This document shows positions 47,388 to 55,811 of a stretch of 64,000 nucleotides of DNA, piece after piece. The DNA lies in contig NZ_CP034539.1 in assembly GCF_003963535.1 (NCBI RefSeq), positions 1,736,001 through 1,800,000 on the forward strand, written 5' to 3'. Made by a program: the position numbers and the translations under genes. This DNA is from Streptomyces cyaneochromogenes. GTDB lineage: Bacteria; Actinomycetota; Actinomycetes; Streptomycetales; Streptomycetaceae. The notes under the pieces were generated by a model that had not been told where the DNA came from, searched no databases, and worked only from the letters and a program-made list of their open reading frames with translations. Each line of letters begins with the position of its first letter. The stretch's first letter is position 1.

Positions 47388-47809
47388 GGCCTCCCCCAGC
47401 TCAAACCCCCAACCGGTCAGGGGGCACACCTGTGCGTCAACAATTGGCGCGAGCCTACTACCGACGCACAAGTAACTCGAAGGCACATCCGGAATCTGAA
47501 CTTCCGCACTGGTGACGAGACATGGGGAGTTGTCCGGGCATTGCGGGAGATTGCCTCCCGCAAACAGTCGGCGGCCTCGAAGGCCGATCCGGCCGACCCC
47601 TCAGGCCAGTTGGCCGGATTTCTATCCTTCGCGGGAATCTTCGGGACGCGTCGATCGTCCTTCTGTACGGGAAATGGGGGCGGAATGGGCCACAGGAGCC
47701 GCATCCCGTCCCCGGGCGGCGTAAAACAGCGCAAGCCGGGCAGTCGCTGGGGAGCCTGGTCTTCGGGACACGGGCGGGCGGTTTGTCGGCGGTGGGGAGT
47801 GACACGGTG
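47388..47809. other. 422-bp divergent intergenic region with a dyad
   Basis: No gene seen. It contains the perfect dyad TTGCGGGAG (47541-47549), ATTGC, CTCCCGCAA (47555-47563), about 155 bp upstream of cvnA. This could be an operator or an attenuator. The promoter of the conservon operon must lie here. Confidence 0.5.
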
Positions 47810-48457
47810 ATGGGCACGGCGGAGCGGCACGAGACGCCCGAGGGCGGAGCGACTGCGCATATGACGGCGCGGCCCGGCCCCGAAGCGCTGGATCGCGACA
47901 TTCCCGTGGGCGGACTCGAGTCGACGGGCGGCCGAGAGGTTCGGATGGGCGTGAGTGCGGTGAGGGCGGACGAGCGAGACGTTTCGGCCGGCTCCGACGG
48001 CAAGGGGTCGATGAGCGGGAGAACGGCCACGGCCGTCGACGGCGGGGCGGCCGAACTACCGTCGCTGTACCGGCCGTTGTGGGTGGAGGAGCCCGCCCGA
48101 CGGCGCCGGATGCCCGATCCGGTGCGCACCTCGGCGGTGCGGGCGGTACTGATCATCGCGGTGACGATGATCCAGGCGATGGTGGCCTTCCTGTGCACCC
48201 TGGCGGAGTCGTGGCTGGCGTTCCCGATGGTGATCAGCAGCGTGGTCAGCACGGTGGTGGCCACCTGGGGCGCCCTCGATGTCTGGGTCACCCGCCAGGT
48301 GTGGAACCAGCGCCACGGCGTGGTCTCGACGCCGAGCAGCACGGCGCGCGCTTTGCGACGCGAGCGGCGCCGGGCGCGACGGCAGGCACGGGAGGCCGAG
48401 CGCACTCAGGAGCGAATACGCCGCCGGGGCGGGGCCGGCCAGTTGTCGCACTCCTGA
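47810..48457 (+). CDS. small membrane protein of unknown function
   Basis: 215 residues from ATG 47810, preceded by GGGGAG at 10 nt; an internal ATG at 48011 (MSGRTATAVDGG) is equally plausible and would give about 148 residues. The N-terminal 80 residues look disordered. Two hydrophobic segments follow (VRAVLIIAVTMIQAMVAFLC and WLAFPMVISSVVSTVVATWG). The C-terminus is highly basic (STARALRRERRRARRQAREA). The family seems conserved in Streptomyces, with no known role. It is divergent from the conservon. Confidence 0.65.
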   Translation: MGTAERHETPEGGATAHMTARPGPEALDRDIPVGGLESTGGREVRMGVSAVRADERDVSAGSDGKGSMSGRTATAVDGGAAELPSLYRPLWVEEPARRRRMPDPVRTSAVRAVLIIAVTMIQAMVAFLCTLAESWLAFPMVISSVVSTVVATWGALDVWVTRQVWNQRHGVVSTPSSTARALRRERRRARRQAREAERTQERIRRRGGAGQLSHS

Positions 48458-48610
48458 GCAGGGCGGGACGGCGCCGCGGGGAGAAGCGGGAGACGTAGTA
48501 CATCTGGCGCGACACGTGCCGTTCACCGCAAGGTTGGTTCGATCGATCCGCCTCAGTGATCCCGGCACCCGCAGGCGCCTCCCCCTCCCCGGCCCACGAG
48601 GAGTCCGCTC

Positions 48611-50158
48611 ATGTCATCCACGGAGCAGTCGACCGACCCCCACCGTCACGACGACGCCGAACTCGCCGAGTTCGGATACCGACCCGAACTCAGGCGCACG
48701 CTCGGCAACTTCCACACCTTCGCCGCCGGAATCAGCTACATCTCGATCCTGACGGGCACGTTCCAGCTGTTCTACTTCGGCTACGGCAGCGGCGGCCCCG
48801 CCTACTGGTGGTCGTGGCCGATGGTCTTCGTCGGCCAGTTCATGGTCGCCCTCTGCTTCGCGGAGCTGGCCGCCCGCTACCCCGTGGCGGGCTCGGTCTA
48901 CAACTGGTCCAAGAAGGTGGGCAATCCGCATCTGGGCTGGCTCGCCGGCTGGATGATGTTGATCGCCTCCATAGTGTCCATATCGGCCGTGGCGCTCGCC
49001 TACCAGTTGACGCTCCCCCAGATCTCGTCGGCCTTCCAGCTCGTGGGCGACGGGACGGGTACGTATGACGTGGCGACCAACGCGGTCGTCCTGGCGGCGG
49101 TGTTGATCCTGTTCACCACGTTGGTGAACGCCTTCGGGGTCAAGCTGATGGCGAGGATCAACACAGCGGGCGTGTTCATCGAGTTGATCGCCACCGTCGT
49201 GCTGATCGTCCTGTTCGCCGTCCACATCACACGCGGCCCGCAGGTGGTGTTGGAGACGAACGGCACGGGTGCGGACCACGGCGCCGGATACCTCGGCGCG
49301 TTCCTCGTGGCCTCGCTGGCGTCCGCGTACGTCATGTACGGCTTCGACACGGCCTCCTCGCTCGGCGAGGAGTGTCTGGACCCGTCCCGCAACGCGCCGC
49401 GCGCCATCATCCGGGCGATCGTCGCCTCCTTCGTCCTGGGTGGCCTGATCCTGCTGCTGGCGCTGATGAGCGTCTCCAGCCTGAGCGGCGAGAAGCTGTC
49501 GACGGACGGCCTGCAGTACGTCGTGCTCGACGTACTCGGCCCGACGGCCGGCAAGGCGATGCTGTGGTGCGTGCTGATCGCCGTCACGGTGTGCGCCCTG
49601 GCGGTCCACACGGCGGCGATCCGGCTGGCGTTCGCGATGGCCCGGGACAACAATCTGCCGGCGTCCTCGCTGCTGGCCCGGGTCAGTCCACGCTTTCAGA
49701 CGCCGGTGCTGCCGACCGTGATCATCGGGGTCCTGGCGCTGGCGATCCTGGTGGTCAACATCCGCCAGCCGCAGATCTTCACCGTCGTGACCAGCATCGG
49801 CATCATCATGATCTACCTCGCCTACCTCGGTGTCACCGCGCCGATGCTGGTGGCCCGGCTGCGCGGGAAGTGGCAGCCCGCGGGCGACGGCAAGTTCTCC
49901 CTGGGTCGGTGGGGACTGCTGGTCAACATCGTCGCCGTGGTGTGGGGCGCGGGCATGACGATCAATCTGATCTGGCCGCGCGCCTCGGTCTACAACGCGA
50001 CGGCCCCCTACCACTGGTACTTGCGCTGGGGCGCGGTGCTCTTCGTCGCGGTCATCGCGGGTGGTGGCTTCGCGTACTACTGGTTCGTCCAGCGGCACAG
50101 GACGGGAGTCCTCGCCGAGCACCGCCTGGACACCACGGAACCGAAACAGGACGCCTGA
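48611..50158 (+). CDS. APC-family amino acid permease
   Basis: A 515-residue permease with about 12 hydrophobic segments, from ATG 48611 with GAGGAG 8 nt upstream. The N-terminus (LAEFGYRPELRRTLGNFHTF, AAGISYISILTGTFQLFYFG) and the conserved FAELAARYPVAGSVYNWSKK and YVMYGFDTASSLGEECLDPS segments are those of the amino acid/polyamine/GABA permease branch. The substrate is not determinable from sequence alone; GABA or a related amino acid is possible. Its stop codon directly abuts the stop of the opposing SMC-like gene (0 bp). Confidence 0.9.
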   Translation: MSSTEQSTDPHRHDDAELAEFGYRPELRRTLGNFHTFAAGISYISILTGTFQLFYFGYGSGGPAYWWSWPMVFVGQFMVALCFAELAARYPVAGSVYNWSKKVGNPHLGWLAGWMMLIASIVSISAVALAYQLTLPQISSAFQLVGDGTGTYDVATNAVVLAAVLILFTTLVNAFGVKLMARINTAGVFIELIATVVLIVLFAVHITRGPQVVLETNGTGADHGAGYLGAFLVASLASAYVMYGFDTASSLGEECLDPSRNAPRAIIRAIVASFVLGGLILLLALMSVSSLSGEKLSTDGLQYVVLDVLGPTAGKAMLWCVLIAVTVCALAVHTAAIRLAFAMARDNNLPASSLLARVSPRFQTPVLPTVIIGVLALAILVVNIRQPQIFTVVTSIGIIMIYLAYLGVTAPMLVARLRGKWQPAGDGKFSLGRWGLLVNIVAVVWGAGMTINLIWPRASVYNATAPYHWYLRWGAVLFVAVIAGGGFAYYWFVQRHRTGVLAEHRLDTTEPKQDA

Positions 50159-53100
50159 TCAGCTGGTCGTCGGTGCGGGACGTTTGAACATTCGCGTAGC
50201 CGTGATCTCGCTGTGCACCGCTTCCCCGGCCGGGGTCTGCTGCGGCAGTCCCGGCCGCAGGTGTTCCTCGACGCTGATGTACTTCAGCCCGGCGCGGAGG
50301 TCTGCGTCGTTGCGCAGTCGGATGACCAGGGGGAACTCAGCCAGCGCGGTGGTGTCGAACAGGCCGGTGGTGTAGAGGAGTTGGACGCCCAACGCGTCCG
50401 ACACGGCGCGCTGGAGCTCCAGCAGGTAGGTCGCGTTGGCGCGTCCGATGGGGTTGTCCAGGAACAGCGTGCCGGCGTGCCGGTGCTTGTCCCGGCCCCG
50501 GTCGTTCGACCGCAGGGCGGCCATCGTGCAGTACAGGGCGATGGCCGCCGTGAGGAGCTGACCACCGGAGAACACGTCGCCCATCTGCCCGACGGGCACT
50601 CGCTCCGCGCGCAGAACGGCATCGGGCTTGAGGATCTCGACGGCGACGCCCTTCGGCTGCAGCGCCGCGGCGACGCCTCGCAGCAGCAGGGACATCCCGT
50701 CCCGCCTCAGGTCCGAGTTCTTCTTCACCGCCGCGCGCGTCGCCTCGTCGATGACCTCACCGAGGCGTTCGGTGAGCGTGGCCTGGTCGGGCTCCTCGAA
50801 CCGGATGCGCAGGAACTCCTGCCCGGACCACTCGCCGAGCCCCTCGGGCAGCCGGGAGAGCCGCTGGGCGGACCGCAGGGTCGCCAGCGCCGATTCGACC
50901 AGCCCGCGCAGCCGGTCCACGATCGAGTCGCGGTTGCGCTCCAGTTGCGCCAACTCGTCGGTGAGCACGCGGAGTCGGGGGGCAAAGGCATCCGCCCACT
51001 TCTGCGCGTGTTCGGGCAGCGCCGAGGCGGGCAGCTCGCGGATCTGCTGGCGGGCGGGGGTGCGGACCTGCTCGTAGCGCGTGGAGTTGGCATGCCGGAC
51101 GAGCACGTCGCTCGCCTCGCGCACGGCGGCCTCGGCTGCGGACAGGTCGGCTGCGCAGCCGCGCAGCGACCGGCGGGCCTCGGCGGCGGACTGCCTGGCC
51201 TCCTCCGGGCTGCCGGGATACGGCTCCGGCGTCTCCTGCTCGTCGTCCGCCGTGTGTTCCCGCAACAGGTCGCGCAGCATCGCGGCGATCTCGTCGAAGC
51301 CGCCCGCCGCGTCCTCGGCGGCGCGGTGCGCTTCGAGGAGCTCCGCGTGTGCCTCGCGGGCCTGGGTCAACGCCTCGGTGCGGGAGGCGAGTTCGGCGGT
51401 CGCCGTGCGCAGCAGTGCCTGGGCGTGCTCGGCGTCACGTGGCTGGAGTTCCTCGGACAGCTCGGTGTGTGTCTCGCCGTCCTCGGGCGCGTGCCGCTCG
51501 GCCTCGCCGCGCAGCCGGCCGAGCTGCTCGCTGGCGCTGGACATGCGGGTCTCCAGGAGCTGGACCAGCTCCTCCGCGCGCGCGGCGGCCGCCTGCCGGG
51601 AGGGCCCGTCGGAGCCGTCGGGCGACTGAAGGAGCTGCTCGGCCCGGGTACGGACCTTGTTGCTCAGCCGGTCCAGTTCCGCGCGGGCCGCGCTCTCGTC
51701 GCTCTCCGCGCGGGCCTGCTCGGCGCGCAGGTCGGCGCCGACGCCGACCTTCTCGTACACCTGGGAGGCCGCACGGTACGCCTCGCGGAGCGCGGGCAGG
51801 GACGCCTTCGGGGCATCCGCGTCCGTGTCCGGTACGTCATCGGGGGCGCCCGCGATCTCCGAGCGCTCGGCGCGCAGGGCGCGCGCGGTACGGCGCGCGT
51901 CGTCGGCAGCGCGCTGGGCGGCACGCCGGTCCTCGTCGGCGGCGCGGGCGCGCTCCAGGCAGACCTGGGCGCGGGCCTCGGACTCGGTGGCCTCGTCGGC
52001 GAGTTCGCGCAGCTTGACCTGCCAGCCGGCCCGCTCACGCAGCCGGAAGGCCAGCCCGGCCAGGGCGTCGGCGGCGCGCCGTGCCTTCTGTGCGGCCTCC
52101 TGTCGCTCGTCGCGGACCTGAGCGGCCTCGGCGGCGGCTTCGTCGGCCTCGGCCCGCACGGTCCGTGCCTCGGCCAGCTCGGCCTCCGACTCCTCGGCGA
52201 AGGCGCGCGAGTCCTGGGCCGCCCGCGCCAGCTCGACCAGTTGCCCGGCCGGGCAGCCCGTCCGCCACGAGGCGAGCCGCGCCGCCAGCTCCCGGTCCTT
52301 GCCGAGCCGCGCGGCGAGCGTGCGGATCTCCTCGTCGCGCTCGGTCGCCCGCGCGCGCAGGGCGTGCCGCTCCTGGTCGGCGGCGTGCTCGTCGTGCATG
52401 GCCGGGTTCGGCGGTACGAGGAACACATCAGGATCGGGGCCGCCCTGTGCATCGGCGGCCGGGGTCGGGGCGAGCAGGGCCGCTGCCGTACCGACCGCCA
52501 CGGCGGACCGGGGCAGCAGGGCCGCGTCGCCCAGCACCTCGCGGGCACGCGCGTGCGTGTCCGGGTCGGTGATGATCACGCCGTCGACCAGTTCGGGCCG
52601 GGCGGCCAGCACGCGCGCGTGGTCGGCGGGGTCGACGGCCTGGGCGAGGTAGCGCCAGCCCGGGAGGGCGGGGATGCCCTGTTCGCCGAGGAACTCCACG
52701 GTGGCCAGCACGTCGGGGCCGGGCGGCAGCAGCCCGCCGTCACCGAGCGCGCCGAGGATCCGGGAGTCGTCGGCGGCTGCCGTACGCAGCTCGAAGAGCT
52801 GCCGCTCGGCGGCGGAGACGGCGGCGTCGAGCAGTTCGCGCAGTTCGTCGGCGAAGCGGTCGAGCTCCTCCGGGGTGAGCGCGGCTTCGGCGAGGGCACC
52901 CGGGGCGGCCTGTGCGGCGTCCTGCGCGGTCGCGCTTGCCTTGCCGTCGTCACCCGCGCGAGGGGCAGGCACGGACCCGCGCTTCACACCGGACTCTCCG
53001 GTCAGGCTGAGCAGTTCGGCGAGCCGCTCCTCCGCCGCCAGCCCTTCGGCTAGGCGGCGCTCTGCGTCGTAGGCACGCTCTGCGGCGCTCGCGGCGTCGG

Positions 53101-54841
53101 CAGCGCGGGCCGCCGTCAGCTCCGCGCGGGACTCGGCCGAGGCCGCCTCGCGCGCGTGCTCCGAGGCACGCCGGGACGCGTCACGGGCGGTGTCCCAGGC
53201 GGCGACGGCCGTCTTCTCGGCGTCGCTCGCGGCGAGGGCCGCGCGGGCCGGGTCGGCGTCGGGGGCGCTGTCGTCGAGCCAGCCCGCTCGGACGGCCTCG
53301 GCGGTCTCCTGCTCGACCTCGGACAGCCGTTGCCGCAGATGCCCGGCCTCACTGCGGGCCCGCTGCGCATCGGTGGCGGCGGCGGTGGAGTCGCGGTACG
53401 CGGACTCGCCGACCTCCTGGAGCGCTGCGGACCGCTCCTCCCCCTCGTTGGCGAGGGTCTCGGCGCTATCCGCGGCCGCGTGCAGGGCCCGTACGAGATC
53501 GACGGCGGCCTTGGCACGGGCGGCCAGCGCGGGGGCCGCGTCCCGCTCGGCCTCCTGGATCGCGGCGGACACACGCGCGACACGGTCGGCTGCCGCACGG
53601 TGCCGCAGCACGGCCTCGGCGGCCTGCCAGGCGGAGTGCAGGGTACGCGCGTCGGCCAGCTCACGCTTCTGCGCGGCCGCCGACTTTTCGGTCGCCGCGA
53701 GCGCCAACGAGGCGTGCCGGTAGGCGAGTTCGGCAGCGATCAACGCGCTGCGCTCCCGCGCCGCCTCGGTGTGGGTGACGGCGTAGGCGGCGGCGGTGAC
53801 CCGCTGGGCGAGGTCGGAGGCGCGCACGCGCTCCTGGAGGCCCCGTGCGGACAGCCGCCGGGCCAGGGTCCGGGTCCTTCGCTCGGCACCGGCGTGGATG
53901 TCGCGCGCGCGTGAGCGCGCGTCGGCGGCCTCGACGATCCGTCCGAGCAGGTCCACGGACCCGGCGGTGAAGTCCCGTTCGGCCATCAGCTCGGCGCGCC
54001 GGCCCAGCTTGTTGCCGAAGCCGCTGACCAGGTCGGCGAGGCCGTCGGTGTCCCGCGTGTCCGTCACGGCGCGCAGCAGCAGGTCGGTGAAGTCGGAGTC
54101 CTTCTTGACCGCGAAGAGGCCGGCGGCCTCACCCTCGTCGGCGTTCATCTCCCGCTGGTAGCGGAAGAGTTCGGGGTCGAGGTGAAGGTCGCCGAGGTGC
54201 TCGATCCAGCGGTCGTGGATCTCCTCCCAGTGCACCTCCAGATGCGGATACGCCTTGCCCGCCTCGGTGATGGCGTCCCGGAAGCCCTTCATGGTGCGAC
54301 GGCGCCCCTGCGCACCCGACTGGCCCTCGACGGACGGCCTCACGGCGGTGGCCTCGGCGACGGGCAGGTTGTCCAGCGACAGCCCGGGCCCCGGGCGGAA
54401 GGAGTACCAGGCCTCGGCGAACTTCCGCGGGTCGTTGGAGACCTGGCGCCCGCGCCATTCACTGACCTTGCCCACCACGACACACTCGCCGGTGAGCGTG
54501 TGCTGCCACTCCAGCGCGACATGCCCGCAGTCGTCGGCGAGCAGGAACTTCCGCAGCACGCCGGAGCTGGCGCCGCCAAGGGTGTTGCGGTGGCCCGGCA
54601 GCATCACGGAGAAGATCAGCTTGAGCAGGACCGACTTGCCGCCGCCGTTCTCCAGGAAGAGCACCCCGGCGGGCGCCGGCCGGCGCGGCGGACCGACAGG
54701 CTCCTCCTCGAAGAACTCCGCCTGCGTGGGGGCGGGGTCGGGCACGGGCTCGCCCACACCGCGCAGGTCCAGCACGGTGTCGGCGTAGCGCGCACCGGCC
54801 GGACCGATGGAGTAGAGGCGGACCCGGGACAGCTCGTACAT
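50159..54841 (-). CDS. very large SMC/MukB-like ATPase (condensin-like subunit)
   Basis: 1560 residues. The head begins MYELSRVRLYSIGPAGARYA, with Walker A LFLENGGGKSVLLKLIF (Lys69). Long Ala/Glu/Arg-rich coiled coils run from about 300 to 680 and 800 to 1380. A globular insert at about 690-795 (SRILGALGDGGLLPPGPDVL, DGVIITDPDTHARAREVLGD) would be the hinge. The C-terminal head has the signature DVFSGGQLLTAAIALYC (about 1420) and Walker B GTLFLDNPIGRAN (about 1460), with Asn where the catalytic Glu is usual. It is the largest gene of a three-gene operon laid out like mksF-mksE-mksB or Wadjet jetA-B-C. Likely role: DNA loop extrusion or plasmid/phage defence. This is inference. Confidence 0.85.
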   Translation of the reverse strand: MYELSRVRLYSIGPAGARYADTVLDLRGVGEPVPDPAPTQAEFFEEEPVGPPRRPAPAGVLFLENGGGKSVLLKLIFSVMLPGHRNTLGGASSGVLRKFLLADDCGHVALEWQHTLTGECVVVGKVSEWRGRQVSNDPRKFAEAWYSFRPGPGLSLDNLPVAEATAVRPSVEGQSGAQGRRRTMKGFRDAITEAGKAYPHLEVHWEEIHDRWIEHLGDLHLDPELFRYQREMNADEGEAAGLFAVKKDSDFTDLLLRAVTDTRDTDGLADLVSGFGNKLGRRAELMAERDFTAGSVDLLGRIVEAADARSRARDIHAGAERRTRTLARRLSARGLQERVRASDLAQRVTAAAYAVTHTEAARERSALIAAELAYRHASLALAATEKSAAAQKRELADARTLHSAWQAAEAVLRHRAAADRVARVSAAIQEAERDAAPALAARAKAAVDLVRALHAAADSAETLANEGEERSAALQEVGESAYRDSTAAATDAQRARSEAGHLRQRLSEVEQETAEAVRAGWLDDSAPDADPARAALAASDAEKTAVAAWDTARDASRRASEHAREAASAESRAELTAARAADAASAAERAYDAERRLAEGLAAEERLAELLSLTGESGVKRGSVPAPRAGDDGKASATAQDAAQAAPGALAEAALTPEELDRFADELRELLDAAVSAAERQLFELRTAAADDSRILGALGDGGLLPPGPDVLATVEFLGEQGIPALPGWRYLAQAVDPADHARVLAARPELVDGVIITDPDTHARAREVLGDAALLPRSAVAVGTAAALLAPTPAADAQGGPDPDVFLVPPNPAMHDEHAADQERHALRARATERDEEIRTLAARLGKDRELAARLASWRTGCPAGQLVELARAAQDSRAFAEESEAELAEARTVRAEADEAAAEAAQVRDERQEAAQKARRAADALAGLAFRLRERAGWQVKLRELADEATESEARAQVCLERARAADEDRRAAQRAADDARRTARALRAERSEIAGAPDDVPDTDADAPKASLPALREAYRAASQVYEKVGVGADLRAEQARAESDESAARAELDRLSNKVRTRAEQLLQSPDGSDGPSRQAAAARAEELVQLLETRMSSASEQLGRLRGEAERHAPEDGETHTELSEELQPRDAEHAQALLRTATAELASRTEALTQAREAHAELLEAHRAAEDAAGGFDEIAAMLRDLLREHTADDEQETPEPYPGSPEEARQSAAEARRSLRGCAADLSAAEAAVREASDVLVRHANSTRYEQVRTPARQQIRELPASALPEHAQKWADAFAPRLRVLTDELAQLERNRDSIVDRLRGLVESALATLRSAQRLSRLPEGLGEWSGQEFLRIRFEEPDQATLTERLGEVIDEATRAAVKKNSDLRRDGMSLLLRGVAAALQPKGVAVEILKPDAVLRAERVPVGQMGDVFSGGQLLTAAIALYCTMAALRSNDRGRDKHRHAGTLFLDNPIGRANATYLLELQRAVSDALGVQLLYTTGLFDTTALAEFPLVIRLRNDADLRAGLKYISVEEHLRPGLPQQTPAGEAVHSEITATRMFKRPAPTTS

Positions 54842-54898
54842 GGCGGACTCTCGTAAGTCTTCGGCTAAGTCTTGGTCGATCAGGGGAGTTCGGGGACG

Positions 54899-55780
54899 TC
54901 AGGAGGAGTGGAACGGCAGCCCGGCGTCGGCCACCAGTTCCAGGTCGTCCGTGTCCTCGGCGGGCAGCAGGGTCGGCGTGCCGTCGGTGACCGGGACCAC
55001 GCCCAGCTCCAGCAGCTCGGCCATGGCGGCGCTGCCCGCCATGTCACGCACCTGGAGTTGGTAGCGGGCGGTCGTGCGGTACGTGCCGCCGTTGTCGTCG
55101 CCGGTGCGCTGCAGGAACCCGGAGTCGGTGAGAAAGGCGGCCGCCTTGCCGACGATGCCGGTGGTCGAACCGGCGAGTCTGCGCGCGTCCTTGGTGGCGC
55201 CGGTGGCACTGCGTCTCACCCAGATACGCCAGGCGGCCTCCAGCCCGGGCGCGTCCGTCGCCGGGTCGGTGTTCTCGCCCCGTTCCTCGGCACGCTCCTC
55301 CAGCCGCCGGCAGGCCTGCCGGACGAAGGCGTCGACGCCGTTGACCGTCACGCGTCCGATGTAGCCGTCGTCGGCCAGGTCCTCGGGCCGCGGGAACGCC
55401 ATGGCGGCGACGGCGAGATGGGCCAGTCCGTGCAGGAAGCGGTCGCTGCCGTCGGCGGACGTACGACGCGCGTAGTCGCCCATGCGGACGGCGAACACGG
55501 AGTCCTCGGCGGCGGTCACGGCCATCCCCGCGCGGGGGGACACCTCCAGGACCACGAGCCCGAGCCCCGCGGCCACGGCATCCGCGAGTCGCGCGAACGG
55601 CGGGTCCTCGCGGTACCGCCGGAGCAGCTCCGCGTACTCCTGGTCCCGTGCGGGCTGCAACTTGGGCTGCAGCCCGAACGCGACGAGCCGAGCCGCGTCG
55701 GCGGCGTCGGCGGGCGTGACGGCGGCGGGCGCCGACGGGGCGGAGGGCTCCGTGTCACTCCACTCGACGTGCTCGCTCAC
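54899..55780 (-). CDS. middle subunit of the SMC-like operon (candidate MksE/JetB-type KITE protein)
   Basis: 293 residues from GTG 55780, with GGAG 8 nt upstream. No catalytic motif. Visible pieces: VAFGLQPKLQPARDQEYAEL, MAVTAAEDSVFAVRMGDYAR, and a winged-helix-like C-terminal part (STTGIVGKAAAFLTDSGFLQ, GTYRTTARYQLQVRDMAGS). Size, position between the kleisin-like and SMC-like genes, and a predicted winged helix fit the KITE subunits MksE/MukE/JetB. I assign it by context; direct similarity is not obvious. Gaps to neighbours are 31 and 57 bp. Confidence 0.65.
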   Translation of the reverse strand: MSEHVEWSDTEPSAPSAPAAVTPADAADAARLVAFGLQPKLQPARDQEYAELLRRYREDPPFARLADAVAAGLGLVVLEVSPRAGMAVTAAEDSVFAVRMGDYARRTSADGSDRFLHGLAHLAVAAMAFPRPEDLADDGYIGRVTVNGVDAFVRQACRRLEERAEERGENTDPATDAPGLEAAWRIWVRRSATGATKDARRLAGSTTGIVGKAAAFLTDSGFLQRTGDDNGGTYRTTARYQLQVRDMAGSAAMAELLELGVVPVTDGTPTLLPAEDTDDLELVADAGLPFHSS

Positions 55781-55811
55781 GGTTGGTGCTCCTTGCTCCG
55801 CTGTCGCTCAC

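Noticed and set aside
48611..50158. JetD-type nuclease at the end of the SMC-like operon
   Set aside because: The next gene is on the opposite strand and encodes a 12-helix permease, with no Toprim motif.
50213..53053. 946-residue open frame on the plus strand
   Set aside because: Antisense to the SMC-like gene; Gly/Arg/Leu-rich shadow translation.
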